64,000 nt of DNA. It comes from Halorubrum salipaludis. GTDB taxonomy: Archaea > Halobacteriota > Halobacteria > Halobacteriales > Haloferacaceae. The stretch spans positions 528,467 through 592,466 of the forward strand of contig NZ_NSKC01000002.1 in NCBI RefSeq assembly GCF_002286985.1, in the 5' to 3' direction. Of this stretch, positions 26,527 to 36,379 are shown one piece after another. The notes under the pieces were generated by a model. The model saw only the letters and a list, made by a program, of their open reading frames with translations. It was not told the DNA's origin and ran no database searches. A program made the position numbers and the translations under genes. Each line of letters begins with the position of its first letter. Positions within the stretch are counted from its first letter, which is position 1.

Positions 26527-29500
26527 TTACGCCTCAAGGGGCATGAATGGGATGGTGGACACGGTTGCAAGTGGAGCAACGGGGTGGGCTACGACTGTCG
26601 TTGGCGCAGTAGCCAGCGAACTCGTGTTTGTGTCGCCGTCAGTGTCGCTGCTCTCATCACTCGTCGCGCCATCACTTGCCGTCTCGCTGTCCCCACTCGT
26701 AGTCTCGTTTTCGCTGCTCTCATCGTCGAGTGTGGTCTCTTCAAGTTCGACCGTCGCAGCCGCATCGTCTTCACCGACGACCTGGGACTCACTCACGTCG
26801 ACCTCACCAGTGAGTGCGGTCGGGGTGCCGTTGTCGATCGACACGCCAGCCGAGAGCTGGTAGGGACCGGTGGCGCGAACGCTCGTATTGGTGTAGCCGT
26901 TCTCAGGGCCGAATTCGTCGTAGCCCGTCGTCGAGTACGGCACTGTCAACTCGAAGTTCCCGTTCTCGTCGGCCTCCGCGTACTGCGTGTACGTGAACGT
27001 TTGTCCCGAGGACTTCTCCATCTGGACGGTTGCGCGCACCTCTTGGCCGGGCTCAGCGCCCGACCCCTCGATCGTCGCGCCGGGGACGCGTTCGAATGTC
27101 TTTACGAAGTCATCTTGGAACGCCTGCAGGGTTGACTCGCCGAGGACGCTCTGGACATCGACACCGAGCTGCTGGAGGACCTGCACCTGTAGCGCCGAGG
27201 GCGACTGACCCGCCGATTGCGATGCGTGGACGAGCCGTTGGTGTTCGAGCGCTTCGACGCGTTCAGAGGGGAGAGCGCCAACGCCGCCGATTTGCGCGCT
27301 ACCGTCTTCCTCGACATACGCACGTGCGGCCGAGACGTTGTCGAACTGCCGGATGGTGTTCCTCGGATCAGACGGGAGGGTGTCGACTTCGATCTGCTCG
27401 CCGTTCGCGGTTTGAGCGGTTTGGGTCTCCCAGTCGACGACGACTGGGCGCGGTTCGACCGCGCTACCATAGTGTTCGTACAGACGGATCATCTGGCTTT
27501 CGTGATACCGTTGGGTGTTCACCTGCATTACCGTCTGGAATCCGCCCTGCTCGGTCTGCTGGTAGAGGACGCGGTTGAAGTCCGAGCGCGTCTCATTGCC
27601 GGAGTAGAACGTGACGGGCGCGCCGAACTTGGAGTTCGGCGACGCCATCTGCGAGTCGACCATCACGTAGCGGGTGTTCTCACCCTCATCGCTCTGGCTC
27701 GCGAGCACCTCGGTGGATGCCTCCTCACTCGGCGCGAGGAGATAGTCAGCGGCGGCGCCCGCGTTCTGCTGGAACGGGTTCGCGTTCGGGATGCGTTCGG
27801 CTCTGGTGGTGATCCAGTGGCCGTAGTCCCACCACGACTGCACGCCGTACGCACCCTCCGGGTAGTCGAAGTCGTCGTCTGCGGGGCGCTCGTAGGTGTC
27901 GTACGGGTCCATCGCATTGTCCGCGCCTTCGAGTTCGCCCGGCTGGGGCGTCTCGTCGTTCATCCACTGAAGGCTGCCGTCCCACTGGGTGACACTGCCA
28001 GGGCCAGTGTTCGCGCCCGCGGCCCAGACGGGGGTTGCCATCGCGACGAGCGGGACGATGAGGATGACGACGAGCACGATCGCGCCCATCGCCTGCCACC
28101 CCTCGATGTCGCGGACGTTTCGGAGGGAGGGAAGCGAGAGGAAGTCGACAGCCAGCTGGACAAAGTAGGCTGCGCCGACCGCGACGACGACGGCGAGGTA
28201 GTAGTTGAACCGGACCTGGGTGAACGCGGCACTGCCGATAAAAGCAGCCCACACGACGAAGTACAGCTCCTCGGCGTCGTACTCAACGAGGAACGTCGCG
28301 CCGACGAGGAAGGCCGCCGCGATCACGAGGCCGACCACCTGCCAACTCACGCCGACGACGCCACCAATGGCGTCGTAGAGTTGCGGGACCGCGTAGACGG
28401 AGCCGATCACGGCGAGTGCGGCCGGGATGTAGAGGGTGTGGTTCGTGTCGTCGGAGCGGTAGAGGGGGCGTGCGAGGATGTAGAGGACTGCGGCGAGCGC
28501 GAGGAAGAACGCGAGGCCGTACTGTCCGAGGACGAATTCGGCGAAGGAGGCATCTTGGAGAGGAGGAGCTCCTTCGCCGATTGTCTGGAAACTGGCGCGG
28601 GCGCTGAAGCCGACGAAGTTCAGGAGGTTGCTGGTGAGTGTCGACCACAGCGAGGGAACGGCGACCCAGACGACGCCTGCGGACGCAAGAATGAGACCGC
28701 TGACTGCAGGCGGGTACGTTGAGACATCAAGCTCGCGTCCTTCCCACAGGCGAGCCAGCCAAGCGAGAAAGACCGCACCGATGGCGACGCCGATTGGGAG
28801 TACTACTTGGAGGAGCGAATATCCCGTTGGGGTGAAGGAAAGATCTTCAAGAGGTATAACCTGCATCAAGCCTGTCACACTCATAGCGACTGCGCCAGCG
28901 AAGGCCACCGGTTCAGGGCTTGTCCCGTGATACACGTCGCTCGTGATCTTGACTGCGAGGTAGACACCGGTGAACCCGACCATCAGAATGCCCGGCTGCC
29001 ACGTCCAAATATAGAGGCCGAGCGCGACGCCGGCTGCAGCAGCGTACGTGAGCGGCCAACGGAGTGCACCGAAGTCGCGGTCAACGACGAGTTCCCAGAC
29101 AGGTTTCTCGCGCTCGGCAACGGCGAAGGCGACGAGGAACGCGAGCACAGCGAGACTCTGGAAGAGGACCTCAGCCGCACTGTGGTCTGGAAAGCCGACA
29201 AGCGAGTAGCTGAAGAACGTTCCAGGAAGAAGGGCGAGCACGCTGGCGCCGACGAGAGCAGCGGTTCGATCGACGAAGCGGCGCGCTACGAAGTAGGTCG
29301 GGATCACAACGAGCGCGCCCGCGACCGGGGCCATGATGAGCATGACCTCTTCGGTGCTCCCCATGATCGGGCGGGCAATCCAGATACTGACTGCCATGAT
29401 GTGGTCCCAGAGTGTGCCGAACTGGCCAACGGCATTACCGAACGGGAAGCCGGTCCACGGATCGAAGGAAATTGTGGTTGGCCAGTTTTCCAGAAGGTAG

Positions 29501-29700
29501 TTGGTCTCACGGAGGTGATACCAGGGATCGTTGCCGCGGAAGTACACCTCGCCGTCGCGGACGAAGTTGCCATACGACCGGAGCCGAGTCCATAGCATGA
29601 ACGCAAACGCCCCAAGGAGGAGAGGGACGTGATAGTAGGACTCGAGATAATCGCGTATCGACATCTCCTCCGTATTAGGGGAGGAATCATTTCGGCTCAT
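26527..29700 (-). CDS. aglB: Oligosaccharyltransferase AglB
   Basis: The 1057-residue protein has an N-terminal 500-residue region of about 13 membrane helices containing the acceptor-binding DPWYHLRETNY loop, and the catalytic WWDYGHWITTRA motif near residue 620, the STT3-family WWDYG that recognises the Asn-x-Ser/Thr sequon. A C-terminal outside domain follows with an acidic Ser/Thr-rich stretch. AglB transfers the completed glycan from dolichyl (pyro)phosphate to asparagine on secreted proteins. The in-frame TTG at 29709 is not used because ATG 29700 (MSRNDSSP) is the natural start. It is followed by DUF368 and is divergent from aglG across a 440-bp intergenic region. Confidence 0.95.
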   Translation of the reverse strand: MSRNDSSPNTEEMSIRDYLESYYHVPLLLGAFAFMLWTRLRSYGNFVRDGEVYFRGNDPWYHLRETNYLLENWPTTISFDPWTGFPFGNAVGQFGTLWDHIMAVSIWIARPIMGSTEEVMLIMAPVAGALVVIPTYFVARRFVDRTAALVGASVLALLPGTFFSYSLVGFPDHSAAEVLFQSLAVLAFLVAFAVAEREKPVWELVVDRDFGALRWPLTYAAAAGVALGLYIWTWQPGILMVGFTGVYLAVKITSDVYHGTSPEPVAFAGAVAMSVTGLMQVIPLEDLSFTPTGYSLLQVVLPIGVAIGAVFLAWLARLWEGRELDVSTYPPAVSGLILASAGVVWVAVPSLWSTLTSNLLNFVGFSARASFQTIGEGAPPLQDASFAEFVLGQYGLAFFLALAAVLYILARPLYRSDDTNHTLYIPAALAVIGSVYAVPQLYDAIGGVVGVSWQVVGLVIAAAFLVGATFLVEYDAEELYFVVWAAFIGSAAFTQVRFNYYLAVVVAVGAAYFVQLAVDFLSLPSLRNVRDIEGWQAMGAIVLVVILIVPLVAMATPVWAAGANTGPGSVTQWDGSLQWMNDETPQPGELEGADNAMDPYDTYERPADDDFDYPEGAYGVQSWWDYGHWITTRAERIPNANPFQQNAGAAADYLLAPSEEASTEVLASQSDEGENTRYVMVDSQMASPNSKFGAPVTFYSGNETRSDFNRVLYQQTEQGGFQTVMQVNTQRYHESQMIRLYEHYGSAVEPRPVVVDWETQTAQTANGEQIEVDTLPSDPRNTIRQFDNVSAARAYVEEDGSAQIGGVGALPSERVEALEHQRLVHASQSAGQSPSALQVQVLQQLGVDVQSVLGESTLQAFQDDFVKTFERVPGATIEGSGAEPGQEVRATVQMEKSSGQTFTYTQYAEADENGNFELTVPYSTTGYDEFGPENGYTNTSVRATGPYQLSAGVSIDNGTPTALTGEVDVSESQVVGEDDAAATVELEETTLDDESSENETTSGDSETASDGATSDESSDTDGDTNTSSLATAPTTVVAHPVAPLATVSTIPFMPLEA

Positions 29701-30139
29701 TACGTGCAACGACTGTCAAAATGCGCATAAGCCTTTTGACCTCGGTCCGGAGTCGAGTCTAGATGCTCTTGTGTGAGATCAAGTGACTTCAGGATCACCG
29801 AGAGTAATGTTTCCTATTGTATAGGAGCTCCCAATTCATGAGATCTTCGATAACCCTCATACGACAAAATTCGGCGATTGATACAATTTCATTTGGTCAA
29901 TAATCGACTCAATTGTGGCACCTAGTCAAGCCGTCAATCAGGCGGAACCACTGTGGTGTTTTGTTCATAGGACGTCGTGCAGCGAATAGAAATACATAGT
30001 AGAGTTTGGAACCGAAACTATGCTGGTGAAACTCATTTTGTGGGATATCGTTGCTGGAGGTGAAGTTGAATGACCCGGAGTCCGGGAATACACTGTGGAG
30101 AGTAAGTCTTATCTTTAAAAGTGCTAAACCTATGTGTAA
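29701..30139. promoter_or_regulatory. Divergent intergenic region between aglB and aglG
   Basis: The 439 bp hold no gene. The open frame on the minus strand (29909-30784) is the shadow of aglG. A TTTAAAAG element at about 30112-30119 lies near the expected TATA distance from the aglG start at 30140 and would support a leaderless or short-leader transcript. The aglB promoter should lie in the left part. Confidence 0.5.
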
Positions 30140-31087
30140 ATGAAGGTCTCCGTCGTTATCTGTACGTACACGATGGATCGCTACGACGTCTTCACGGAGG
30201 CCGTCGAGAGTGTTCTTGCACAGACCTACGATCCGATCGAAATCGTACTCGTGATCGACGGTAATCCCGACGTGTACAAGCGAGCAGTTGAGGACTTTGG
30301 CGGCCGCGAAGACGTTTTGATCTCTGACAACGATGAGAATCAGGGAATCTCGTTTAGTCGGACAAGAGGTGCCGAGCTTGCGTCTGGTGAAATTGTTGCG
30401 TTCATCGATGATGATGGAGTGGCTGAGAAAGACTGGATCGCGAAGCATATTGAAACCTACGAGAAGTCTGATACGGTTGCCGTCGCCGGCTATGTCGCCC
30501 CAGACTGGGTGACCGAGAAACCGGAGTTTTTCCCCGAAGAATTCTACTGGCTCGTCGGCTGTACTGAAAAAGGGTTCGCGGAAAATGGTGAGGAGATACG
30601 AAACGGATACGGCTCGAACGTCTCGTACAAACGCGACGTATTCCTCAACGTTGGGGGATACGACGTGAACACTGGGCGGAAGGGCGATCGTCACATTCAG
30701 GCCCACGAAGCCCCCGTCGGGATTCGCATCCGTGAGGAGTACGCCAAAAGAGTTGTGTACACCGAGGATGCAGTTGTCCATCACAAGTTGTTCGACTATC
30801 GCGGCGAGTTTCGGTGGCTTGTGTTTCGGTCGTTCTGGCAGGGTTTCTCGAAGCGCGTGATGGAGTTATTATATCCAGGAGGGCAGAACAATGAGAGTGA
30901 ATATTTGATTACGTTGTTCACTAACTACCTGCCTGATCGAGGAAAGAAAGCGATTATTGAGCGTTCACTTGCCCAAGTAAAACAGATTATTGCCATCCAT
31001 GTATTCACAGCTGCGGTGGGTCTCGGATATCTCTATGGTCTAACGAAGCGGGACCTATTAAGAGAGGAAGTTGACAAAACGGAGTAA
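30140..31087 (+). CDS. aglG: Family 2 glycosyltransferase, AglG-like (glucuronosyltransferase of the N-glycan)
   Basis: The 315-residue protein starts MKVSVVICTYTMDRYDVF, the first strand of a GT-A fold. VLVIDGNP and FIDDDGVAEKDWI contain the UDP-sugar and metal-binding DDD motif. NGYGSNVSYKRDVFLNVGGY and TGRKGDRHIQAHEAP are typical of AglG. A single helix near residue 290 probably tethers it to the membrane. In Haloferax volcanii AglG adds a hexuronic acid to the lipid-linked sugar. The same linkage here is inferred. It is the first plus-strand gene of the glycan cluster. The alternative would be AglE-like or AglI-like transferases. Confidence 0.85.
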   Translation: MKVSVVICTYTMDRYDVFTEAVESVLAQTYDPIEIVLVIDGNPDVYKRAVEDFGGREDVLISDNDENQGISFSRTRGAELASGEIVAFIDDDGVAEKDWIAKHIETYEKSDTVAVAGYVAPDWVTEKPEFFPEEFYWLVGCTEKGFAENGEEIRNGYGSNVSYKRDVFLNVGGYDVNTGRKGDRHIQAHEAPVGIRIREEYAKRVVYTEDAVVHHKLFDYRGEFRWLVFRSFWQGFSKRVMELLYPGGQNNESEYLITLFTNYLPDRGKKAIIERSLAQVKQIIAIHVFTAAVGLGYLYGLTKRDLLREEVDKTE

Positions 31088-31190
31088 GCGATGTTGTACT
31101 TTACGAGGGTACAAGCTTCCCGAACCCTTATCCATCTGTTTGAGATCAGGATCCATGAGTTCTTTACTACTGTATGAGCAGTGTTAGTCA

Positions 31191-32366
31191 ATGAAAGACA
31201 ATCAAGATAATATCGATCTTGCTGTAGCACATTGGGGAGAACATGTTAATGGGGGTGGTGATCGTGTTGCATGGGAGTTGTCGCGAGTGTTCGATAAATC
31301 TCCTCTCTATGTCGGGTGGAAAGACAAGTCTATAGAACCTGATGATGTTGTTACAGAACAACTAATTAATGGACATCTGAACGAGTGGGCGCTTAAAAGA
31401 GGTGGTGTAGCTCGAATGGTGTCTCATCTCCTCGGTTGGCAGAAGGCTGACCCGTTACGCGATTATGATGTTCTTGTCACTAGTGGTAATGAACCCCTTT
31501 TTTACGTTCCGCCGACTGAGCAGGTGTGGGTTGCGTACGTCCACCATACAAACCGACGGCAATCGGATCAAATCGCTTCCGTCGCTGATGGAAAGATTGG
31601 AACCCTAAAATTAGGGTTCTATTATCTTCTCCGGCTAGCGTTTGACCATAATACTCACAAGCCGGACCTGTTCTTAGCCAATTCGGAACAGGTAAAGCGT
31701 AGAATGATTCGATATTGGGGAATCCCTGAACGTAAGATCAAAGTTGTGTATCCTCCTGTTGATACAGATGACTATTCACCGCAAGATGCTGAAACCGAGA
31801 ATTACTATCTCACGCTCTCTCGGCTAGACTGGCACAAGGGAATCGATAATATCATCAAGGCATTTAATGGCTTAGAAGGAACTAATCTGATCATAGCTGG
31901 TGATGGGCCGGAACGCGACAGCCTGGAGTCGATTGCAGAGGAGAATATTGAGTTTAAAGGATACGTAAGCGAGTCCGAAAAGAAGCGTCTACTTGCCGGA
32001 GCGAAGGGTTTCGTATTCAACGGACAAGATGAGGATTTCGGTATTTCCCCAGTAGAAGCGTTGGCTGCAGGTACACCATTATTCGGTGTCAGAGAAGGAA
32101 TGACCCAGTATCAAGTAATAAATGGGAAAAACGGATACACTTTTGATCGCGATGAAACCGGCCAAAATATTCGTAATGTAATTCAGGAATTTGAGTGCAA
32201 AAGTGTCAAATGGGACGATTCTGAGATTGAATCATTCGCGGAGCGATTTTCGGTTGAATCCTTCCATAACCGTATGCATGACGCAGTTAAACACGCTATA
32301 AATAAGGCAGATGTGACACCAGAATGGTACAAAGGCCTCGAGAATGCTTCTACCGGAGATAAATAA
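31191..32366 (+). CDS. Family 4 glycosyltransferase
   Basis: The 391-residue protein has a GT-B fold pattern. Its N-terminus reads IDLAVAHWGEHVNGGGDRVA, with an early glycine-rich loop. The C-terminal half has YYLTLSRLDWHKGIDNIIKA, then ERKIKVVYPPVDTDDYSP (preceding it), and EDFGISPVEALAAGTPLFGV, the E-x7-E sugar-nucleotide-binding motif of GT4 enzymes. It is likely to add a sugar to the lipid-linked glycan in the cytoplasm. It has a lower GC content than aglB, indicating more recent acquisition. The start ATG at 31191 follows a 100-bp gap after aglG, and the next gene is on the other strand. Confidence 0.9.
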   Translation: MKDNQDNIDLAVAHWGEHVNGGGDRVAWELSRVFDKSPLYVGWKDKSIEPDDVVTEQLINGHLNEWALKRGGVARMVSHLLGWQKADPLRDYDVLVTSGNEPLFYVPPTEQVWVAYVHHTNRRQSDQIASVADGKIGTLKLGFYYLLRLAFDHNTHKPDLFLANSEQVKRRMIRYWGIPERKIKVVYPPVDTDDYSPQDAETENYYLTLSRLDWHKGIDNIIKAFNGLEGTNLIIAGDGPERDSLESIAEENIEFKGYVSESEKKRLLAGAKGFVFNGQDEDFGISPVEALAAGTPLFGVREGMTQYQVINGKNGYTFDRDETGQNIRNVIQEFECKSVKWDDSEIESFAERFSVESFHNRMHDAVKHAINKADVTPEWYKGLENASTGDK

Positions 32367-32397
32367 CTGGTCTGCATCTCGGCTACTATGAAATCCT

Positions 32398-33699
32398 TTA
32401 ATCGTTAGAATCACTGGGATTTGCCGCGAACCGTTCGAGCTCAGATGGATCTAATTCAGGTAGTCGCGGTTGGCTCTCATGAGTCAGACAGTAATTGATC
32501 AACTGCTCGTAGGCTTGGACGGGATCAAATGTTCGTTCGTAACGGTACGGCTTCGGACCAGGATTATTGGAAGGCCAGACTACGGAACCTCCGTGTAATT
32601 GTTCCCCAATCTCATCACGAAGATCATCTCCTTTTTGAATCATCTCTGGATCGTATCGGCGATATAGATCTTGCCAGATCTGAGGAGAGTGATAAATTGA
32701 GATCATCGGTGCGCCCGTGTAGTTGGTAGTTGTTTGGTGGGTGGTTCCTTGCCAGTTCGCAGCTCGCATCATTTGTAGATCAAAATATCCGTGTTCCTCC
32801 GAATCATGGAAATCCGAGTAGTAGCTATTTATCGTGTCCCCTTCTGTTCCGCTCCAGAATATGCATTTTCTGTCGTATTGTTTGCTGATCTCTGCGAGTT
32901 TTGGACGCCACCGTATATGTCTTGGATCGGCACGTAAATCTGAACAGATCAACTTTTTTACTGTATCTCCTATTGTTTCTCGATTCGTATTCGAATGGGT
33001 ATATACCTGGTTCATATCGATACCATTGTCTTCGAAAAATTGGAGAGTATTGTTTAAGTTTGGTTCTGCACTAAATGCGCTCCAGTTATCCGTTAGCTTT
33101 GGAACTAAGTGAATGAGTAGACTATCTCTTCCACCTGTAAGCACGATGTGTTCGTGTTCTGGGAACCGCTTTTCTATATTTTGAACGAACTCAGTCAGGT
33201 ATTGACAGCTGAGTTCAATAAATTTCTCCTTTGAAGAAATAGAACGATCAAAGGCAATATCTACATTTTGCGTTCCATCACTTAAGATGGTCTCAAACGG
33301 TTGTAGCCGGTAGATTCCTCGAGCAATAGTTTCCATCTGGTCGTCCCAGTATCGGTTCGGTAATAGTGTGCTTTCTCTCAATAATCGGACTATTGAGGAT
33401 GGAACACGGCTCGTAAGTTCCTGAGGGAGATAAGATACAAAGTCTTCTATGAAGATTTGTTTATCCTTTTGATCAAACTTCTGGATGAATTGAGGGACCT
33501 CATACGCTGTATTCCTATCATATTCACCCGCATCAAGAATGAGTGAGAACACAGACTTGGATACTCGCAGTTCGTCGTCTGTTAGACGATAATAGCAAGG
33601 ATACATCCCACAGGCGACATCTTGGAGTTTTTCGGTGGTCACCACCTCCTTCCTATCGTTTTCCAGATAGAGTTCGAGCGATGTAACGGATTCTCTCAT
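32398..33699 (-). CDS. Asparagine-synthase-like PP-loop ATPase, no glutaminase domain
   Basis: A 433-residue protein. Residues about 200-215 read HEHIVLTGGRDSLLIHL, a PP-loop (SGGxDS-like) motif of asparagine synthase C-terminal domains, here TGGRDS. Later GTEGDTINSYYSDFHD resembles the second half of that domain. The first 190 residues do not carry the N-terminal catalytic Cys expected of class II glutaminase domains. Proteins of this kind in glycan clusters probably adenylate a carboxyl or sugar acid to amidate or otherwise modify it. The partner is unknown. Its start overlaps the stop of the GT2 gene by 4 nt, so the two are translationally coupled. Confidence 0.75.
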   Translation of the reverse strand: MRESVTSLELYLENDRKEVVTTEKLQDVACGMYPCYYRLTDDELRVSKSVFSLILDAGEYDRNTAYEVPQFIQKFDQKDKQIFIEDFVSYLPQELTSRVPSSIVRLLRESTLLPNRYWDDQMETIARGIYRLQPFETILSDGTQNVDIAFDRSISSKEKFIELSCQYLTEFVQNIEKRFPEHEHIVLTGGRDSLLIHLVPKLTDNWSAFSAEPNLNNTLQFFEDNGIDMNQVYTHSNTNRETIGDTVKKLICSDLRADPRHIRWRPKLAEISKQYDRKCIFWSGTEGDTINSYYSDFHDSEEHGYFDLQMMRAANWQGTTHQTTTNYTGAPMISIYHSPQIWQDLYRRYDPEMIQKGDDLRDEIGEQLHGGSVVWPSNNPGPKPYRYERTFDPVQAYEQLINYCLTHESQPRLPELDPSELERFAANPSDSND

Positions 33700-34625
33700 G
33701 AATGAAATACCTGTTTCAGGTACCTAAATACTCTACTTTCCCGATCTATGCCAGTGAGTGCGACGATGAAGAATAGCCAAGGCTCCAGCCTAAAGGGATA
33801 AACCAAGAGTGATTTCAGTAAATATCTCAGCGCTTGATGTCTACGTCCAAATTGATCGTAGTCACGCCCGATAAGGTAGTAGTGATATGAATAAATCCGA
33901 ATCCTCGATAGAGCACCAAATTTATGCTTTGCCACGTGTTGTTTGACAAGATTGAAAACTCGCTTATCGCCAGTAATCCGACTCTCGAAGTTGCTCGATA
34001 TATTTTGCTCGTGTTCTTTCTTGGTGACCAGAATTTCATCTACGTAGTCCACGGAGTACTTTTCAGTTATTCGGATCCAGAGCTCGTAATCCTGCCGAGC
34101 AGGTAGGTCCTCATCAAACCCACCGACATTATTGAGTACCTTTGCTCGAACCATCACAGTAGATGTTGGATGGATCCGATCTTTCTCCAATTCTTTTTGA
34201 TATATTTCTCCTCTATACTTGGGTGCATGATTTATCCTCGATCCATCGGTGAGAATTTGTTTAAAACCGGTATAAACGAGACCTACATCTTGATCGGCAC
34301 TCAAAAACTTCTCCACCTGCCGCTCTATCTTTTCGTTGTCCCAGACGTCGTCAACGTCAAGAAAAGCAATATAGTTTCCTTGGGCGTGAGTTAACCCAGT
34401 ATTTCTGGCCGCGGCAGCACCCCTATTTGCTTGGTGCTGAACGAGTGTCACCTCTGTAAACTTATCCAGTACAAATTCTGGAGGTTGCTCTGAGCAATCA
34501 TCTACAACAATGCACTCTATATTTTCGTATTTCTGTGATGATACTGATTCAAGGGCATCTAAGAGTAGGTCTGGTTCATTATAGTGTGGTATTATTATTG
34601 TCACTTTTGGTTTTTGCTCAATCAT
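33696..34625 (-). CDS. Family 2 glycosyltransferase
   Basis: The 309-residue protein begins MIEQKPKVTIIIPHYNEPDL, with the GT-A first strand, then YENIECIVVDDCSEQPPEF, RGAAAARNTGLTHAQGNYIA and FLDVDDVWDNEKIE, whose DVDD is the metal-binding motif. It ends in a region with one or two hydrophobic helices (LEPWLFFIVALTG). It is a likely membrane-associated sugar transferase of the N-glycan pathway. The ATG at 34625 is preferred over a TTG at 34631. It is followed by the PP-loop gene with a 4-nt overlap. Confidence 0.9.
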   Translation of the reverse strand: MIEQKPKVTIIIPHYNEPDLLLDALESVSSQKYENIECIVVDDCSEQPPEFVLDKFTEVTLVQHQANRGAAAARNTGLTHAQGNYIAFLDVDDVWDNEKIERQVEKFLSADQDVGLVYTGFKQILTDGSRINHAPKYRGEIYQKELEKDRIHPTSTVMVRAKVLNNVGGFDEDLPARQDYELWIRITEKYSVDYVDEILVTKKEHEQNISSNFESRITGDKRVFNLVKQHVAKHKFGALSRIRIYSYHYYLIGRDYDQFGRRHQALRYLLKSLLVYPFRLEPWLFFIVALTGIDRESRVFRYLKQVFHS

Positions 34626-34762
34626 AAACAAACATCGTGTTCATATAGGCGCTTGAACGGCCCAGCCAAGCCGATCTCGATAATCCTCTTCGGTCTTAAA
34701 TATGATATTATTGGGATTAGTGTCATCAGAAATATTTTGTATGTTTTCTAATCTAACAGGAT

Positions 34763-35494
34763 CTAACTTCTGGTTGCAACTATCCATTCTAATCCCACTT
34801 CATCATTCTTGGCTTGTTTTTCCAAAGAGTATTCATTAGATTCCAACCAAGTATGAATATCAGAGGGGTTAACCCCGAATTGGGAATGAATCTCTACGAT
34901 TATTACCCTAGGTCTAAATTGGATCTCATTTAATATTTTATACTCTGCTCCTTCACAATCAAGCTCAAGTACATCTGCTTCTGGCAATTCCGACGGTAAT
35001 ACTGGATCATTATCTACGGACCCCCATGTGTTTACCGTCGTATCCGTCACAGGAGAGCCAACGATACTCACTCGATCCGCTAAGTCATTTAGAGAAGCAG
35101 ATTCTTCGGCCGCCCTAGCAAGATCAGCACCTGCTTCATATCCTTGAACATCACCATCGTGTCCAACATTTTCCGCTGCTGCCAAAGTTGAGACGCCGCT
35201 CCCAACACCAACGACGACGACACTATCACCCGACTGTGTAAATTCGTTATGAGCAGACACCTCAAATTGTTGCATATCTTCATTCACATCAGTTGTATCG
35301 AATAGTTTCGGATACCTCACGATATACCCATTAAAGTAAGCCAAGCGCCGGGGGAGATAAGGTCTCAATGTATTCTTGTATGTTGATTCTACTATTTTTC
35401 TAACAGGTCTAGGAATGTTCATACTACCATAATAGGATCGGCACGTATTAAGTTTCCTTCTCGATGATTTTCTAACTAGAGTAACTAAATTCAT
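34763..35494 (-). CDS. FkbM-type SAM-dependent methyltransferase
   Basis: A 243-residue protein. DSVVVVGVGSGVSTLAAAEN is the SAM-binding motif I with a variant GxGxG, and ADVLELDCEGAEYKILNEIQ and RPRVIIVEIHSQFGV are motifs of the FkbM family. These enzymes O-methylate sugars. Starts at 35494 or 35422 are both possible. A long in-frame extension to 35758 crosses other features and is not used. A diverged paralogue lies at 38201-38974. AT-rich codon use is noticeable. It points the same way as the GT2/PP-loop pair, so all three may be one transcript. Confidence 0.82.
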   Translation of the reverse strand: MNLVTLVRKSSRRKLNTCRSYYGSMNIPRPVRKIVESTYKNTLRPYLPRRLAYFNGYIVRYPKLFDTTDVNEDMQQFEVSAHNEFTQSGDSVVVVGVGSGVSTLAAAENVGHDGDVQGYEAGADLARAAEESASLNDLADRVSIVGSPVTDTTVNTWGSVDNDPVLPSELPEADVLELDCEGAEYKILNEIQFRPRVIIVEIHSQFGVNPSDIHTWLESNEYSLEKQAKNDEVGLEWIVATRS

Positions 35495-35554
35495 GAGAGA
35501 GATAAGTTGCAGACCGATGCAAACCGTCATCACCTTGGAACCGTACTTTCCGCT

Positions 35555-36005
35555 ATGAAGAATCAGTATGTTCTGATCACCGGTGGTGCCGGATTTATCA
35601 GTTCTAACCTCGCAAATCACCTTGTAGAGGAGAACGAGGTCTTGGTTGCTGATAGCATGTAACTTGGGACATATCAGAACCTCAACGATGATGTTGAATA
35701 CGTCACTACTAGCTTCATAAATAATGACTATCCAGCAGATGTGAACGTTCTTTTCCACCTTGCGGCACTCTCATCTCGAAACATGCACGAGGAGGACCCA
35801 CAGCGTAAGTGCAGGGTGAACGTTGAGCGATTCGTGAATGCTGTTGAGTGTGTTCGCCAAAACGGGTGTGACACAGGAGTATATGCTTCAACATTCTCAA
35901 TTTTGGGATCAGATAAGGGACTTCACTCATGTTCAAGATGTCGTTCGTGCCTGTGAGGCTGCTGCGGAACGTGAACTAGAAGGTGTTTATAATATTGGTA
36001 CATAG
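35555..36005 (+). pseudogene. Broken NAD-dependent nucleotide-sugar epimerase
   Basis: The frame opens MKNQYVLITGGAGFISSNLA (Rossmann GxxGxxG motif), hits TAA at codon 35 (ADSM then stop), continues as EDPQRKCRVNVERFVNAVE with HLAALSS, then after a frame change ends IRDFTHVQDVVRACEAAAER, LEGVYNIGT and stop. The catalytic middle part (Yxx(x)K region) is missing. This was a GalE/RmlB-type epimerase or dehydratase. Its ancestral sugar substrate cannot be told. It is dead by stop, frameshift and internal deletion. Confidence 0.8.
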
Positions 36006-36379
36006 AGTATTATAAAGTTTTAATCAGGTAGTTAATAAACCAATAAATATCTGGAAAACATCAAGTCCTGGTATGTTAGGAGCCTGTTTGTTCATTATTT
36101 CTATGATCGTCTCGCAGAGATTACCAAATTTGTAAAGCAACCGAATGGGAGCCACAAATAGACTTTTATCAGACGATCGAAATAGTATGCGAACCGCACT
36201 TGGAATAAAATTGGGAGAAAAAGAGATAATAATTATTAAACTAATACAAACAATCTAATATAATTAGTCGAATCTGATGACGGCGTGTGAACCTCTGGTT
36301 GATGCCTTGTTTAAGTTTGTTAATGCCGGATTAATATAAAATTGTGAGATTATATATGATGATAATATGTGTCAAATAG
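36006..36379. other. AT-rich gene-free stretch
   Basis: This stretch has runs of A and T far above the surrounding coding DNA and no supported open frame. It probably consists of old intergenic and deleted sequence between the dead epimerase and an IS5-type relic. Confidence 0.5.

Noticed and set aside
27217..28722. 501-residue plus-strand open frame inside the aglB region
   Set aside because: It is the reverse frame of AglB, rich in Arg, Glu and Val repeats. AglB has the WWDYG motif and normal membrane helices.
29909..30784. 291-residue open frame on the minus strand between aglB and aglG
   Set aside because: It lies opposite aglG and has hydrophobic, non-conserved composition. The plus-strand frame carries the GT2 motifs, so this is an antisense shadow.
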